Positions 35,695-45,365 of a stretch of DNA of 64,000 nucleotides are shown here, in pieces. The translations under genes were made by a program, and so were the position numbers. Within the stretch, counting starts at the first letter, position 1; every line of letters begins with the position of its first letter. This stretch comes from Flavobacteriaceae bacterium (GTDB lineage Bacteria; Bacteroidota; Bacteroidia; Flavobacteriales; Flavobacteriaceae). Location: positions 166,566 through 230,565 of the forward strand of contig JASBUG010000041.1 of assembly GCA_030148025.1 (NCBI GenBank), given 5' to 3'. A model generated the notes under the pieces. It saw nothing but the letters and a program-made list of their open reading frames with translations. It ran no database searches and was not told where the DNA came from.

Positions 35695-36930
35695 ATGTCA
35701 ATCAAACCAATCATCCATTTTATTTTTGCAGTAGCCTTATGTCTTACTGCAAAAGCACAAAACACCATACCAACCCTAACCCAAACTCAATGCACAGAAG
35801 ATTTTGAATATCTATATAATGCTCTAAAAGCATCGTACCCGTACTTTGGTATTAATAAACGTGTTTATAATACCGATTGGCTTTCTAAAAAGGACGAGTA
35901 CATTAACGCCATAAAAAAAGCCGAAAGCAATAAAGCTTTCTTTAAAATTATAATCGAAGCGTTAAACGACCTAAACAACGGACATACCGATGCCTATCCA
36001 ACCATAATTTACAGTTACTTTTACAATGGTTTTAAACAAGCCGTAGCCCAATACCCTAAGTACAAACCTTATGTAGACGAATTAGAAAAAACAGATTCTA
36101 TTCGTTCTAGCTACTGGAAACGTATTAATCGGGAGCTTTACTTTCCTGAGTTATTAAATAACAATGACAATAACACAACCGTTGAAGAAACCATAACTGA
36201 AACCCCAGAGAATATCGAGGTTAATTTTATAGATTCAATATCTACTGCAATGGTGCATGTAAAATCTTTTAGCTATGACCTGGTAGAGCAAGATGCTGGC
36301 AAGCTAAAGCAATTTTTCGATAAGGCTCACAAATACAACAATCTGATTATTGATATACAAGGTAACGACGGAGGCAGCACAGAATATTGGTTAGATAATA
36401 TGATACCTCATATAATTAATGACACTATTAATTATCCTTTAGTTTACGGTTTTAAAAACTCTGAAAGATTAAAAAAATTCAAACCCAGCTATTTTAAAAA
36501 TACCATAGCTTATGAAGATATTGCATTGCCAAATATGCCTAGCGAATTAAGAGATGGAAGTTATCTATTTAGAAAAGAATATGTTTCTATTGCTCCTACT
36601 CCAACTTCAAAAGAATATTCAGGGAATATCTATTTGTTGGTAGATAATGAGGTGTTTTCAAGCTCGGAAGCACTAGCCTATTTCTGTAAAGCTACTAATT
36701 TTGCTCGTGTTGTTGGTGAAAAAACAAACGGCGATGGTGTAGGAACTGATCCCTTATTAGTAACCTTACCTAACAGTGGTATAGTAATTAGGTTTACTGG
36801 GGAAATGGGCTTAAACCCTGATGGAAGTGCAAATGACGAAACAAAAACAGTTCCAGATATTATTATAAAAGCGAATAGTAAAGAAGAAAGACGACATAAG
36901 CTATTAAACTATATTAATACTAAGAAATAG
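35695..36930 (+). CDS. Secreted S41 family peptidase (C-terminal processing protease-like)
   Basis: This 411-aa protein has a signal peptide (MSIKPIIHFIFAVALCLTAKAQ), an N-terminal helical region and the S41 fold. 'NNLIIDIQGNDGGSTEYW' matches the family's 'D-RGN-GG' strand, 'NIYLLVDNEVFSSSEALA' carries the catalytic Ser, and 'GEKTNGDG' and a final 'PDGSANDETKTVPD' match the substrate-binding end. There is no obvious PDZ domain, as in the shorter non-PDZ S41 members. It is probably periplasmic. Confidence 0.85.
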   Translation: MSIKPIIHFIFAVALCLTAKAQNTIPTLTQTQCTEDFEYLYNALKASYPYFGINKRVYNTDWLSKKDEYINAIKKAESNKAFFKIIIEALNDLNNGHTDAYPTIIYSYFYNGFKQAVAQYPKYKPYVDELEKTDSIRSSYWKRINRELYFPELLNNNDNNTTVEETITETPENIEVNFIDSISTAMVHVKSFSYDLVEQDAGKLKQFFDKAHKYNNLIIDIQGNDGGSTEYWLDNMIPHIINDTINYPLVYGFKNSERLKKFKPSYFKNTIAYEDIALPNMPSELRDGSYLFRKEYVSIAPTPTSKEYSGNIYLLVDNEVFSSSEALAYFCKATNFARVVGEKTNGDGVGTDPLLVTLPNSGIVIRFTGEMGLNPDGSANDETKTVPDIIIKANSKEERRHKLLNYINTKK

Positions 36931-36944
36931 AATATCTATAGTCA

Positions 36945-36980
36945 TAAAAAAAAGCATCTCTAACGAGATGCTTTTTTTTA
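36945..36980. terminator. Bidirectional hairpin terminator
   Basis: Stem AAAAGCATCTC / GAGATGCTTTT (36950-36974) with loop TAAC and A/T runs on both sides, between the convergent S41 and CPBP protease genes. It overlaps the last codons of the CPBP gene region. Confidence 0.85.
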
Positions 36981-37937
36981 TTCTAAAATTTTATAATCTT
37001 CTTTTGGAGGCACTGTGACTCGGCCAAATAATTTCTCTTTCCAATGTGTCCATTTATACACTTTTGCAAAAATGAGTATCAGAATAGGAAACATAACACA
37101 TACAGGAACAAAAATATCTATAAACCCTGCTTCTGTAGGATCTGAAACGTCTTTAAAAACAGAATGCGTTTGAAAAGCCGTCCAATCGGCAGTGACCAAT
37201 AATGCAGTAAATAAATTATTGGCAGCATGAAAACCCAGAGCCAATTCTAAACCTTCATCCATTAATGTAATAATGCCTAAAAATAGTCCAGTACCTATAT
37301 AATACACCAATAGTACATAACCAAGTTTCTCAATTTCTGGATTGGCAATATGGAGTAATCCAAATACCGTAGACGTAACAATTAAAGGAAACCATTTATT
37401 TCTTGTTAATACACCTAATCCTTGCATTAAATACCCACGAAATAAATATTCTTCAAAGCTTGTTTGTAATGGTATTAGTATAATTGCTAAAATGGCTAAA
37501 ATGGCAAATTTGCCTGGTTTAAAATTCCATTCAAATCCTTCAGGAGCCATTATATAATCTATCAATATCAAACTTGACGAAGCCACTCCCCAAAAAATAA
37601 AGGCAAACCAAAAACGCTTCCAGTCTATCTTTGCTCTTGCAGTTGTAAGCATAGTAAATGACTGCTTATGTAATACTTTAGTAATAAGAAGCAATGCCAA
37701 TAAACCACCAACAAACGGTAAGAGCATAAAAACTAAGTTCAAATTAGATTCAAATAAAGACAATAAATAGTTAACATCTCCCATTTGCGATTCATCAGCA
37801 GAGCCATCGGCTACCTTCATAAAAATTGCCAACAAATGAGGTATTGAAAATATACCAACACCAGCAATAGCGACGATAACACCTATGATATAATAATACC
37901 ATTCATGCTGGGTTTTAAAAACTTGAGATATATACAT
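36978..37937 (-). CDS. CPBP family intramembrane glutamic endopeptidase
   Basis: This 319-aa protein has about eight hydrophobic segments and the three CPBP motifs: 'SFEEYLFRGYLMQGL' (Glu-Glu...Arg), 'FGLLHIANPE' (His) and 'GFHAANNLF' (His, Asn). These proteins cleave or bind substrates within the membrane. It starts 2 nt after the end of menC on the same strand, so the two are almost certainly cotranscribed. The reason for the pairing is unknown. Confidence 0.9.
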   Translation of the reverse strand: MYISQVFKTQHEWYYYIIGVIVAIAGVGIFSIPHLLAIFMKVADGSADESQMGDVNYLLSLFESNLNLVFMLLPFVGGLLALLLITKVLHKQSFTMLTTARAKIDWKRFWFAFIFWGVASSSLILIDYIMAPEGFEWNFKPGKFAILAILAIILIPLQTSFEEYLFRGYLMQGLGVLTRNKWFPLIVTSTVFGLLHIANPEIEKLGYVLLVYYIGTGLFLGIITLMDEGLELALGFHAANNLFTALLVTADWTAFQTHSVFKDVSDPTEAGFIDIFVPVCVMFPILILIFAKVYKWTHWKEKLFGRVTVPPKEDYKILE

Positions 37938-37939
37938 TC

Positions 37940-38974
37940 TTATAGGTTTAAGTTCCAGTTTTTGTTTTGTTCGTACCGCAAAGTACCATTTTTTACTTGT
38001 AATGGCGAATCAAAATTATTAGTAAATAAGCTACCTGTACCAAGTCCCTGATACATATCACTTTCCAAACTATAGGTCCATTGTGCTATAGCATTTAAAC
38101 CTATATTACTCTCTAAAGCACTAGTAATCCAATAGCCAATAGCATTTTTAGTTGCGATATCTATCCACTCATTACTACCTTTAAATCCACCAACTAAAGT
38201 TGGTTTTAAAATTATGTATTGCGGTTGAATTGTTTGTAGTAATTCTTGCTTTTTTGTTACGGAAAATACACCTATTAATTCTTCATCGAGTGCAATTGGA
38301 AGTGGCGTTTCATTACATAATCGTGCCATTTCCTGAAATTGCCCTTGTTTTATTGGTTGTTCTATTGAGTGTAAGTCTAAATCTGATAATCTTTTTAGCT
38401 TTTCCAATGCTTCATTGGGATTAAATGCACCATTAGCGTCAACTCGTAATTGAATATCTCCTTCTGAAAATTCACCCCTAATCGATTGTAACAACCCTAA
38501 TTCGGTATCAAAATCAATAGCACCTATTTTCATTTTGATGCAACGAAAGCCCTGAGCAATTTTATCAGAGATCTGTTGTTTCATAAACTGCTTATCTCCC
38601 ATCCACACCAAACCGTTAATAGGAATACCGTCTTCACCTCTTGTAAACTTTGATGGAAACAAGTTAAAAGCATCATCACTTTCTATAGATCTAAAAGCCA
38701 TTTCCAACCCGAATTGAATACTTGGAAATTCTTGTAATTCTTCTAATAACACCTTTAATCCTAAGTGAATATTGTTGCAGGTCCATTGGAGTTTTTCTTC
38801 AAAATCTGGTCTATCATCTGCACTCAAACCTCTAAACATTCCACACTCGCCATAACCACGTTTTCCTTCATGTTCTAAAATAATAAACCAGGTGTCTTTT
38901 TGTTGCAATATACCTCGTGATGTACCACTGGCTTGCTTAAAAATTAAACTATAGGATTGAAAAGTTGCTGTCAT
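37940..38974 (-). CDS. menC: o-Succinylbenzoate synthase (enolase superfamily)
   Basis: This 344-aa protein has the enolase-superfamily active-site set: Lys pair in 'CIKMKIGA', Asp in 'RVDANGAF', Glu in 'IEQPIKQ', Asp in 'ALDEELIG' and Lys in 'IILKPTLVGG'. These fit OSB synthase, which dehydrates SHCHC to o-succinylbenzoate. Dipeptide epimerases share the fold, but the KPxLVGG motif and the surrounding menaquinone genes favour MenC. It is first in an operon with the CPBP protease. Confidence 0.85.
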   Translation of the reverse strand: MTATFQSYSLIFKQASGTSRGILQQKDTWFIILEHEGKRGYGECGMFRGLSADDRPDFEEKLQWTCNNIHLGLKVLLEELQEFPSIQFGLEMAFRSIESDDAFNLFPSKFTRGEDGIPINGLVWMGDKQFMKQQISDKIAQGFRCIKMKIGAIDFDTELGLLQSIRGEFSEGDIQLRVDANGAFNPNEALEKLKRLSDLDLHSIEQPIKQGQFQEMARLCNETPLPIALDEELIGVFSVTKKQELLQTIQPQYIILKPTLVGGFKGSNEWIDIATKNAIGYWITSALESNIGLNAIAQWTYSLESDMYQGLGTGSLFTNNFDSPLQVKNGTLRYEQNKNWNLNL

Positions 38975-39024
38975 AATTTTGAGTCACAAAAATACCTTAT
39001 TTTTAAATGGAAATATAGCAACTT

Positions 39025-39819
39025 ATGGGTAAAATAAATGAAAAAGTAGTTTGGATTACTGGAGCATCTTCTGGTATTGGAGAAGAACTCGCTAAACAAC
39101 TATCTGCTAAAAATTGTAAACTTATTATTTCTGCCAGACGCAAACCCGAACTCGAACGTGTTAAAGCAAGCTGCATTAATTCTAATACTATTTGTGTTTT
39201 ACCTTTTGATCTTGCAAACACCGAAAGCATGCCTAAATTGGTAGAAAGTGCCATTTCTGCCTACGGTCATATAGACATCTTAATTAATAATGGTGGAATA
39301 AGTCAGCGCTCTCCTATTATAGATACCACCATAGATGTAGACAGAAAACTTATGGAAATTGATTATTTAGGTACAGTTGCTTTAACCAAAGCGTTGTTAC
39401 CCCATTTTATTTCAAAAAATTCTGGACATTATGTGGTAGTTTCTAGCCTTATGGGAAAGTTTAGTTCTCCATTACGCTCTGCATACTGTGGAGCTAAACA
39501 CGCATTACATGGTTTTTTTGATGCCTTACGTTTAGAACATGATAAAGACAATGTAAAAGTTACCATGATCTGCCCAGGGTTTGTAAACACTAATGTAGCC
39601 AGAAACGCTTTAACAGCAGATGGTAGTAAACAAGGATATCAAGACAATATGACCGAAAATGGATTGGATGTTTCTGTATTTGCAAGAAAAATGATCAATG
39701 CTATAGAACGTCAAAAGTTTGAAGCTTATATTGGGAAGTTTGAGAAATTTGGAGTTTTTGTAAAACGTCTTTCTCCTAGATTACTTCATAAACTGGTTTT
39801 AAGAAGCAAGGTTACATAA
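39025..39819 (+). CDS. Short-chain dehydrogenase/reductase (SDR)
   Basis: This 264-aa protein has the SDR cofactor motif 'VWITGASSGIGEELA', 'NNGG' after strand 4, catalytic Ser in 'VVVSSLMG' and 'YCGAKHA' (Tyr-x-x-x-Lys). The Arg-containing stretch after strand 2 ('SARRKPELER') suggests NADP(H). Overall it is like the DHRS7B-type group. It is divergent from menC with a 50-bp gap. Substrate unknown. Confidence 0.9.
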   Translation: MGKINEKVVWITGASSGIGEELAKQLSAKNCKLIISARRKPELERVKASCINSNTICVLPFDLANTESMPKLVESAISAYGHIDILINNGGISQRSPIIDTTIDVDRKLMEIDYLGTVALTKALLPHFISKNSGHYVVVSSLMGKFSSPLRSAYCGAKHALHGFFDALRLEHDKDNVKVTMICPGFVNTNVARNALTADGSKQGYQDNMTENGLDVSVFARKMINAIERQKFEAYIGKFEKFGVFVKRLSPRLLHKLVLRSKVT

Positions 39820-39823
39820 ATTG

Positions 39824-40861
39824 CTAATAGGTTTTATAGGACTTTGTTTTTTTGGTGACCTTAAATGTATATGTGGAAATAACATCGTCTCCAATAAAAA
39901 AATGAACATCATAAAACCCGGTTTTGTTAAACCTATGTATTATTGTTAACTCTTCATTTGTTACTGTAATATCTTTTGGAATAACAGTTTTCATTTTATT
40001 TCCATTATCCATAAGAAACTTAATGTCTTCATGCTCTATTGGTCGCTGTAGTTGAAACTTAAACACTACTGCATCATTTTTTTTAACGGTATTATGCATT
40101 TTATTTGGTAAGCTATGCGCATTAAAATTTATATAGGCATCACCATACAATATTGGTGCTTCTAAAAATGAATTAAGCGTATGCGCTTTACTTTCAAGTA
40201 GTAACCATTTTTTGTTTTCTGGAAAATGATTGATCGCAAATATCTCTGGATTTGTCAAGAATAATCCATCGTTATACTGAAACACAAATTGTAAACTTTC
40301 TGGGTTTTGAATCCCACTTGCCCAAGTAGGATCGCACAAATACCATTTTCCATTAAGTTCAATAGCATTCCATGAATGATTAGGAGCTACAAGTTTATCA
40401 ATATTGGTATTGCCGGTTTTAGCATACCCATTAACTATTTTACAGTTTAAGTTAGCATAACGCGCCAATTCTTTCACCAGATAGGCATAACCTGTACACG
40501 TTGCTTTATTTTCCTGTAAAAGTTTATTAAATGCAGATGTTCTAAACTGGGTATTCCAATTAGTGAGGTTTAAGCTATCATCTTTAAAACGATATCTTTT
40601 ACGTGTATTCTTAGCATATTGTGTATAATCATTTTCAATATTATCGCAAACCCATTTGTAAACAGCTCTAAACTTTTCAACATCTGTATGCAGCTGAGAC
40701 GTTAATTTATGGGATAGTTGCGGAATATTGGTAAGAGTTTCATACTTGTGAGACAAAGCTATACTATCAGCTTTATTAAAGTCTATTTCTTTAAAATCTG
40801 ATCTTTGCGCGTACAACTGTCCCACAAATACAAACAGAAATATGTATGCAAACAATCTCAT
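39824..40861 (-). CDS. Secreted transglutaminase-like protein
   Basis: This 345-aa protein has a signal peptide (MRLFAYIFLFVFVGQLYAQ) and a transglutaminase core at about residues 55-190: Cys in 'NKATCTGYAYLVKEL', His in 'APNHSWNAIELNGKWYLCDPTW' and the matching Asp in CDPTW. This is the KyphoscoliosisPeptidase-like form with an intact triad. A C-terminal beta domain of ~130 residues follows. Likely periplasmic. It is probably cotranscribed with the upstream 147-aa protein, 17 nt away. Confidence 0.85.
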   Translation of the reverse strand: MRLFAYIFLFVFVGQLYAQRSDFKEIDFNKADSIALSHKYETLTNIPQLSHKLTSQLHTDVEKFRAVYKWVCDNIENDYTQYAKNTRKRYRFKDDSLNLTNWNTQFRTSAFNKLLQENKATCTGYAYLVKELARYANLNCKIVNGYAKTGNTNIDKLVAPNHSWNAIELNGKWYLCDPTWASGIQNPESLQFVFQYNDGLFLTNPEIFAINHFPENKKWLLLESKAHTLNSFLEAPILYGDAYINFNAHSLPNKMHNTVKKNDAVVFKFQLQRPIEHEDIKFLMDNGNKMKTVIPKDITVTNEELTIIHRFNKTGFYDVHFFIGDDVISTYTFKVTKKTKSYKTY

Positions 40862-40878
40862 TTTTTGATTGTTTTAAA

Positions 40879-41322
40879 CTAGTTTTTCTTTTTAGATCTT
40901 TTCGATTTATAAAGTTTATTGGTATTAAGCTCTCCTATAAACTCAACCAGATCTTCAGTAAGCTTTAGTGTAATAAATGTTGTTGTTTCTTCTATTTTAA
41001 CCTCTACAGTTTCATAACCTATAAAGCTCACTAATAAAATATCGTTTGTCTTTAAGGGTTTTGGAAATGTAAATTCTCCTTTGTCATTGGTTACAGTTCC
41101 TTGTGTAGTGCCTTTTAAAATTACATTTGCACTTTCTAAAGGTCCCTTCTCGTCACTAATTACACCTTTAATTATTCTTTCTTTTTGCTGTTCTTGGACA
41201 ACTGTATTCTTATTAGATTGTCCGTAAACAGGACTCGATAAAAGCATACAAATCATCAAACCAGTAACTAACGTTATTAGGCCAATGCTTTTTTTAATTG
41301 CTAATGTAGATCGTGTTTTCAT
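40879..41322 (-). CDS. Membrane-anchored carboxypeptidase-like regulatory domain protein
   Basis: This 147-aa protein has a hydrophobic N-terminal signal (about 12-34, ending 'SSPVYGQ') and a single CarboxypepD_reg/beta-sandwich domain (about 48-125): 'IKGVISDEKGPLESANVILKGTTQGTVTNDKGEF' and 'LLVSFIGYETVEV'. These are the hallmarks of the domain found before TonB plugs, here standing alone. The C-terminus is Lys/Arg-rich. It lies directly upstream of the transglutaminase-like gene, so it may help target or anchor it. ATG 41322 gives the better signal peptide than 41331. Confidence 0.8.
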   Translation of the reverse strand: MKTRSTLAIKKSIGLITLVTGLMICMLLSSPVYGQSNKNTVVQEQQKERIIKGVISDEKGPLESANVILKGTTQGTVTNDKGEFTFPKPLKTNDILLVSFIGYETVEVKIEETTTFITLKLTEDLVEFIGELNTNKLYKSKRSKKKN

Positions 41323-41435
41323 AATATTCATTTTTTATTTACTCAAATATATTTACAACTATAGAGAAAGTAAATTACTAATGAGTGTAAGTCTATTTTG
41401 AATGAGTAAAGTAACCTATATTCCGTTTCTAAATT

Positions 41436-42113
41436 TTAAAGCTCCAGACTCTCTCCTATTTCAAGTAGCATTAAATCCTTTTCATTTTCAAAGAATTGAC
41501 GCTTTGCTGCTTCATGGTCAATTTCAATATAACCAAATGTATCGAAGTGATATCCTAATATTTTATCGCACTCCACAAACTCAGCTGCAATAATAGCATC
41601 ATCTATTCCCATTGTAAAGTTATCGCCAATTGGTAAAATAGCAAGATCTAATTTTGTTTGCATAGGAATAAGTTTCATATCGTATGTTAAAGCAGTATCT
41701 CCAGCTATATAGATATTTTTATGCTCTCCTTCAATTACAAATCCTCCTGGTTGCCCACCATAACTTCCATCTGGAAAAGAAGATGTGTGTATGGCGTTTA
41801 CATATTTTATACGTCCAAAATCAAACTCCCAATGGCCACCATGATTCATTGGATGTCCCTTAATATCTTTTGCTTGATAATGCATCACAATTTCATAGTT
41901 AGAAACTATAGTAGCTCCTGTACGTTTCGCAATGGTCTCTACATCCAGAATATGATCCTGATGTGCATGAGTAACAAGTATATAATCTGCTTTTAACGTA
42001 TCTACATTAATATGAGAAGCCTTCGGATTACCAGAAATAAAAGGGTCTACAAGAATATTGGTTGTTCCAATTTCAATATGCAAACTTGCATGTCCAAGAA
42101 ATGTGATCTTCAT
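41436..42113 (-). CDS. Metal-dependent hydrolase, MBL fold (UPF0173-like)
   Basis: This 225-aa metallo-beta-lactamase-fold protein has 'VTHAHQDHILD' (HxHxDH), 'FLGHASLHIE' at the start, 'IYIAGDTAL' (Asp) and 'ILGYHFDTFG' (His). Length and layout fit the UPF0173 (YtkL/UlaG-like) hydrolases. Substrate unknown. It is 45 nt downstream of menA on the same strand and may be the third gene of the menB-menA unit. Confidence 0.9.
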   Translation of the reverse strand: MKITFLGHASLHIEIGTTNILVDPFISGNPKASHINVDTLKADYILVTHAHQDHILDVETIAKRTGATIVSNYEIVMHYQAKDIKGHPMNHGGHWEFDFGRIKYVNAIHTSSFPDGSYGGQPGGFVIEGEHKNIYIAGDTALTYDMKLIPMQTKLDLAILPIGDNFTMGIDDAIIAAEFVECDKILGYHFDTFGYIEIDHEAAKRQFFENEKDLMLLEIGESLEL

Positions 42114-42158
42114 CTTTTATATGAATTAATTATTTGACTGAAATTACAAAAAAACTAA

Positions 42159-43070
42159 TTACAAAATATGAAATATTTGTCCTATTCCTAGCAGTATTGA
42201 AAGTCCGAATGTAGATAGTGCTAATATTTTTAATTGCGGATCTAGATCTTTTGGATTTTCTGATTTTAAAACAGCTCTTAAATGTTTAATTAAAGGTATG
42301 AATATGAGTATAAACACAAAGTTATAGGGCGATCTGTAATAAAGAATCCCAAATATTAAAGAAATAAGCAAAGCTCCAACGATTAATACTGTATGATACA
42401 CTTTTGCTCTTTTTAACCCCAATTTTACTGCTATTGTTATTTTATTTGATTCAGTATCAGACTCTATGTCTCTCATGTTATTAAGATTGAGTACTCCTGT
42501 ACTTAAGAGTCCAATAGTACTTGCAGGAAGTAATAATACATGATCTATCTGTCTTGTATATAGAAAATAAGTGCCCATAACACTTAACAATCCAAAGAAT
42601 AAAAACACCATAACATCTCCCAATGCTCTATATCCATAAGCCGATTCTCCTACCGTATATTTTATGGCAGCATAAACCGATAAACCACCAAGTACAAAAA
42701 ATAACATTGAGTATAGAAAATTGCTTGTACCAAATGCACTTAATATTAACAAGAACACAAACAAGATCACTATAAGAATATTAACCTTGATGGCAGCATA
42801 CATCTGGTCTGGTGTAATTTTACCACTTTGAATTGCTCTTTCAGGTCCAATTCTATTTTCATTATCTGTACCTTTAACACCATCGCCATAATCGTTTGCA
42901 AGGTTAGATAATATCTGTAAGCTAATAGTAACCAAAATGGCAAAAATAAATATTAAGCCATCAAAAGAGCCGTTATAATATGCCAAGCAACTGGCAAGAA
43001 TAATTCCGGAAAGCGAAAGCGGTAACGTTCGTAATCTAAAAGCAGATATCCAAGGTTTTATTTTATCCAT
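42159..43070 (-). CDS. menA: 1,4-Dihydroxy-2-naphthoate polyprenyltransferase
   Basis: This 303-aa protein with about eight to nine membrane helices has the UbiA-family Asp motifs 'NLANDYGDGVKGTD' (first) and 'NNMRDIESD' (second), which bind Mg-polyprenyl diphosphate. It prenylates DHNA to demethylmenaquinone. ATG 43070 overlaps the menB stop by one base (TAATG), so menB and menA are coupled; an earlier Met at 43082 would overlap menB by 13 nt. Confidence 0.9.
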   Translation of the reverse strand: MDKIKPWISAFRLRTLPLSLSGIILASCLAYYNGSFDGLIFIFAILVTISLQILSNLANDYGDGVKGTDNENRIGPERAIQSGKITPDQMYAAIKVNILIVILFVFLLILSAFGTSNFLYSMLFFVLGGLSVYAAIKYTVGESAYGYRALGDVMVFLFFGLLSVMGTYFLYTRQIDHVLLLPASTIGLLSTGVLNLNNMRDIESDTESNKITIAVKLGLKRAKVYHTVLIVGALLISLIFGILYYRSPYNFVFILIFIPLIKHLRAVLKSENPKDLDPQLKILALSTFGLSILLGIGQIFHIL

Positions 43071-43909
43071 TATGGAATCCATTTCTTTTCAAAATTCGGC
43101 TTACGCTTTTCTAAAAAGGCATTACGCCCTTCTTTAGCTTCATCTGTCATATATGCTAATCGTGTAGCTTCTCCTGCAAATACCTGTTGTCCTACCATCC
43201 CGTCATCGGTAAGATTCATTGCAAATTTCAGCATTTTGATAGAGGTTGGTGATTTAGCAAGAATCTCTTGTGCCCATTCATAGGCGGTATCTTCAAGTTC
43301 GTCATGTGGAATAACAGCATTAACCATTCCCATTTCATAAGCTTCTTGAGCAGAATAGTTTCTACCTAAAAAGAATATCTCTCTGGCTTTCTTCTGTCCT
43401 ACCATTTTCGCTAAATATGCAGATCCATAACCACCATCAAAACTGGTAACATCTGCATCTGTTTGTTTAAAAATGGCATGCTCTTTACTCGCTAAGGTAA
43501 GATCGCAAACCACATGTAAACTATGACCACCACCTACAGCCCAACCTGGAACTACAGCAATTACAGCCTTAGGCATAAACCTAATTAGACGTTGAACCTC
43601 TAGAATATTTAAACGATGATAGCCATCATCTCCAACATATCCTTGATGACCACGAGCCTTTTGGTCTCCTCCACTACAAAACGAGTATACACCATCTTTA
43701 GTCGAAGGTCCTTCAGCGCTTAAAAGCACTACTCCTATTGAAGTATCTTCACTAGCATCATAGAACGCATCATATAATTCACTTGTGGTTTTAGGACGAA
43801 AAGCATTACGCACATTAGGTCTATTAAAGGCAATTCTAGCAACGCCATTACACTTTTTATAGGTTATATCCTGATAGTTATTTACTGATTTCCAGTTAAT
43901 TTTATTCAT
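43070..43909 (-). CDS. menB: 1,4-Dihydroxy-2-naphthoyl-CoA synthase
   Basis: This 279-aa crotonase-family enzyme has 'FCSGGDQKARGHQGY' (oxyanion hole Gly and disordered loop), 'GWAVGGGHSLHVVCDL' and 'TSFDGGYGS' with the conserved Asp. All are typical of MenB, which closes the ring of OSB-CoA. Length matches the family. First gene of the menB-menA unit. Confidence 0.95.
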   Translation of the reverse strand: MNKINWKSVNNYQDITYKKCNGVARIAFNRPNVRNAFRPKTTSELYDAFYDASEDTSIGVVLLSAEGPSTKDGVYSFCSGGDQKARGHQGYVGDDGYHRLNILEVQRLIRFMPKAVIAVVPGWAVGGGHSLHVVCDLTLASKEHAIFKQTDADVTSFDGGYGSAYLAKMVGQKKAREIFFLGRNYSAQEAYEMGMVNAVIPHDELEDTAYEWAQEILAKSPTSIKMLKFAMNLTDDGMVGQQVFAGEATRLAYMTDEAKEGRNAFLEKRKPNFEKKWIP

Positions 43910-44015
43910 TTTTTTTCAATAAAGCATTAAAAGTAAAAATACAAAATCTGTTATGGTTTCATGTATTTCTAAGATTTTTTTTGTATAAATTTATGACAAT
44001 TAATTCAACAAACTA

Positions 44016-44441
44016 ATGACTATAAAGGACTCTAATCTTGCCTTACAGGCAAAGCATGTGTATGCAACAAAGTTTGCAGATCTGTACTTTTTTGACAATT
44101 TTTTAATTTCCGAAATTTATGAAGGTGAATTGATTGGTCAATCCAATTTTCAAGAAATTTTAACCTTGGTTCACAAACATTTTGGAATTGATAAACCTTA
44201 CGGTATTATTAGTCATCGTGTACATTCGTATTCTGTCGATCTATATGATCTATTACCAATTACAAGCGAGTTTGGACCTCTTGTAGCCAATGCTGTTGTT
44301 GCCTATTCTAATATGCCTTTGAAAAGTTTTGAACTGGAAAAGCAAATTCTAAAACTAGTTGGTGAAGCCTTTTCTAATATGGAAGATGCTATTTCCTGGA
44401 CCAGAAAGAAAATAAATGAAGCACATTTACTAAGTTTTTAG
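44016..44441 (+). CDS. STAS/SpoIIAA-like protein of unknown function
   Basis: This 141-aa soluble protein has alternating strands and helices ('DLYFFDNFLISEIYEGELIGQSNFQEILTLV', 'PYGIISHRVHSYSVDLYDL') resembling SpoIIAA-like/STAS proteins found singly in Bacteroidota. No signal peptide. It ends 4 nt before the convergent cvfB-like gene. Fold call is by pattern only. Confidence 0.6.
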   Translation: MTIKDSNLALQAKHVYATKFADLYFFDNFLISEIYEGELIGQSNFQEILTLVHKHFGIDKPYGIISHRVHSYSVDLYDLLPITSEFGPLVANAVVAYSNMPLKSFELEKQILKLVGEAFSNMEDAISWTRKKINEAHLLSF

Positions 44442-44445
44442 ACTT

Positions 44446-45279
44446 CTATTTATTTAAATAAATTCCGTCTTCCTTAATTGTTATCAAACGTTGCTTATAA
44501 AGTGACCCAATAGCTTTTTTAAAGCTTTTTTTACTCATTTGTAATACGTCCTTTATCAGTTCAGGATCCGATTTATCGGTTAGGTCTAAAAACCCGCTAT
44601 TGTCTTCCAGCTCTTTCATAATTAAAGCTGCGTTAGGTTCAATATTCCTATAACCTATTTGCCCTAGTGCAATATCTAATTTATTATTATGTCGTATTTT
44701 CTTGACGATACCCTTAAGTCTATCTCCAACACTTAGATCTTGAAAAATATCATCTTTAAAAATAAGTCCTAAGTGCTTCTTGTTTACAATTACATTCATC
44801 CCAATTTCTGAAGGATGAGAAACGATCAAATCAACCTCATCAAACTTTTTAACCGTGAGTTCGCTATTATCTAAAAATCTATTGGTTTTACTCGATGCTA
44901 CAAGTCTATTACTTTCCTCATCGAGGTAACAATACACTAAATACCAACCGCCTTTTTTCATTTTAAAGGCTTGCTCTTTAAAAGGACAAAACAATTCCTT
45001 AACCATTCCCCAATCTAAGAACGCTCCGTGTTTTGTAACATCATTACAACGCAGTACTGCAAAATCATCACGCTTAATATACGGTTGATCTGTCACAGCT
45101 ACCAAACGCTCTTCGTTATCGAGATATACAAACACCTCTAGGTTATCGCCTATTTCAAACTCTTGAGGAACATATCGATTTGGAAGCAATACTTCGTTTT
45201 CTTCATTATCGCCCAAAAACAGTCCTGGATCTGTATCTCTTAGTATGGTGAGGGTATTATTCTTTCCTATTTCAATCAT
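44446..45279 (-). CDS. CvfB-type S1 RNA-binding protein
   Basis: This 277-aa protein matches the CvfB family: an N-terminal non-canonical S1 domain ('GLFLGDNEENEVLLPNRYVP'), further S1-like units ('KHGAFLDWGMVKELFCPFKEQ' and 'SVGDRLKGIVKKIRHNNKLDIALG') and a C-terminal winged helix ('LQMSKKSFKKAIGSLYKQRLI'). CvfB binds RNA and affects virulence-factor expression in Staphylococcus; here it is probably a general RNA-binding regulator. Monocistronic. Confidence 0.85.
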   Translation of the reverse strand: MIEIGKNNTLTILRDTDPGLFLGDNEENEVLLPNRYVPQEFEIGDNLEVFVYLDNEERLVAVTDQPYIKRDDFAVLRCNDVTKHGAFLDWGMVKELFCPFKEQAFKMKKGGWYLVYCYLDEESNRLVASSKTNRFLDNSELTVKKFDEVDLIVSHPSEIGMNVIVNKKHLGLIFKDDIFQDLSVGDRLKGIVKKIRHNNKLDIALGQIGYRNIEPNAALIMKELEDNSGFLDLTDKSDPELIKDVLQMSKKSFKKAIGSLYKQRLITIKEDGIYLNK

Positions 45280-45311
45280 GGTGCAAATGTAATCATATTA
45301 GCTACACGAAT

Positions 45312-45345
45312 AAAAAAAGCGTCACAACTTATTGTGACGCTTTAA
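45312..45345 (-). terminator. Hairpin terminator of the DUF2853 gene
   Basis: Stem GCGTCACAA / TTGTGACGC (45319-45327 and 45332-45340), loop CTTA, with a run of seven A on the left giving a U-tract on the minus strand. Confidence 0.85.
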
Positions 45346-45365
45346 AAGATTTCTTTTTTAATATA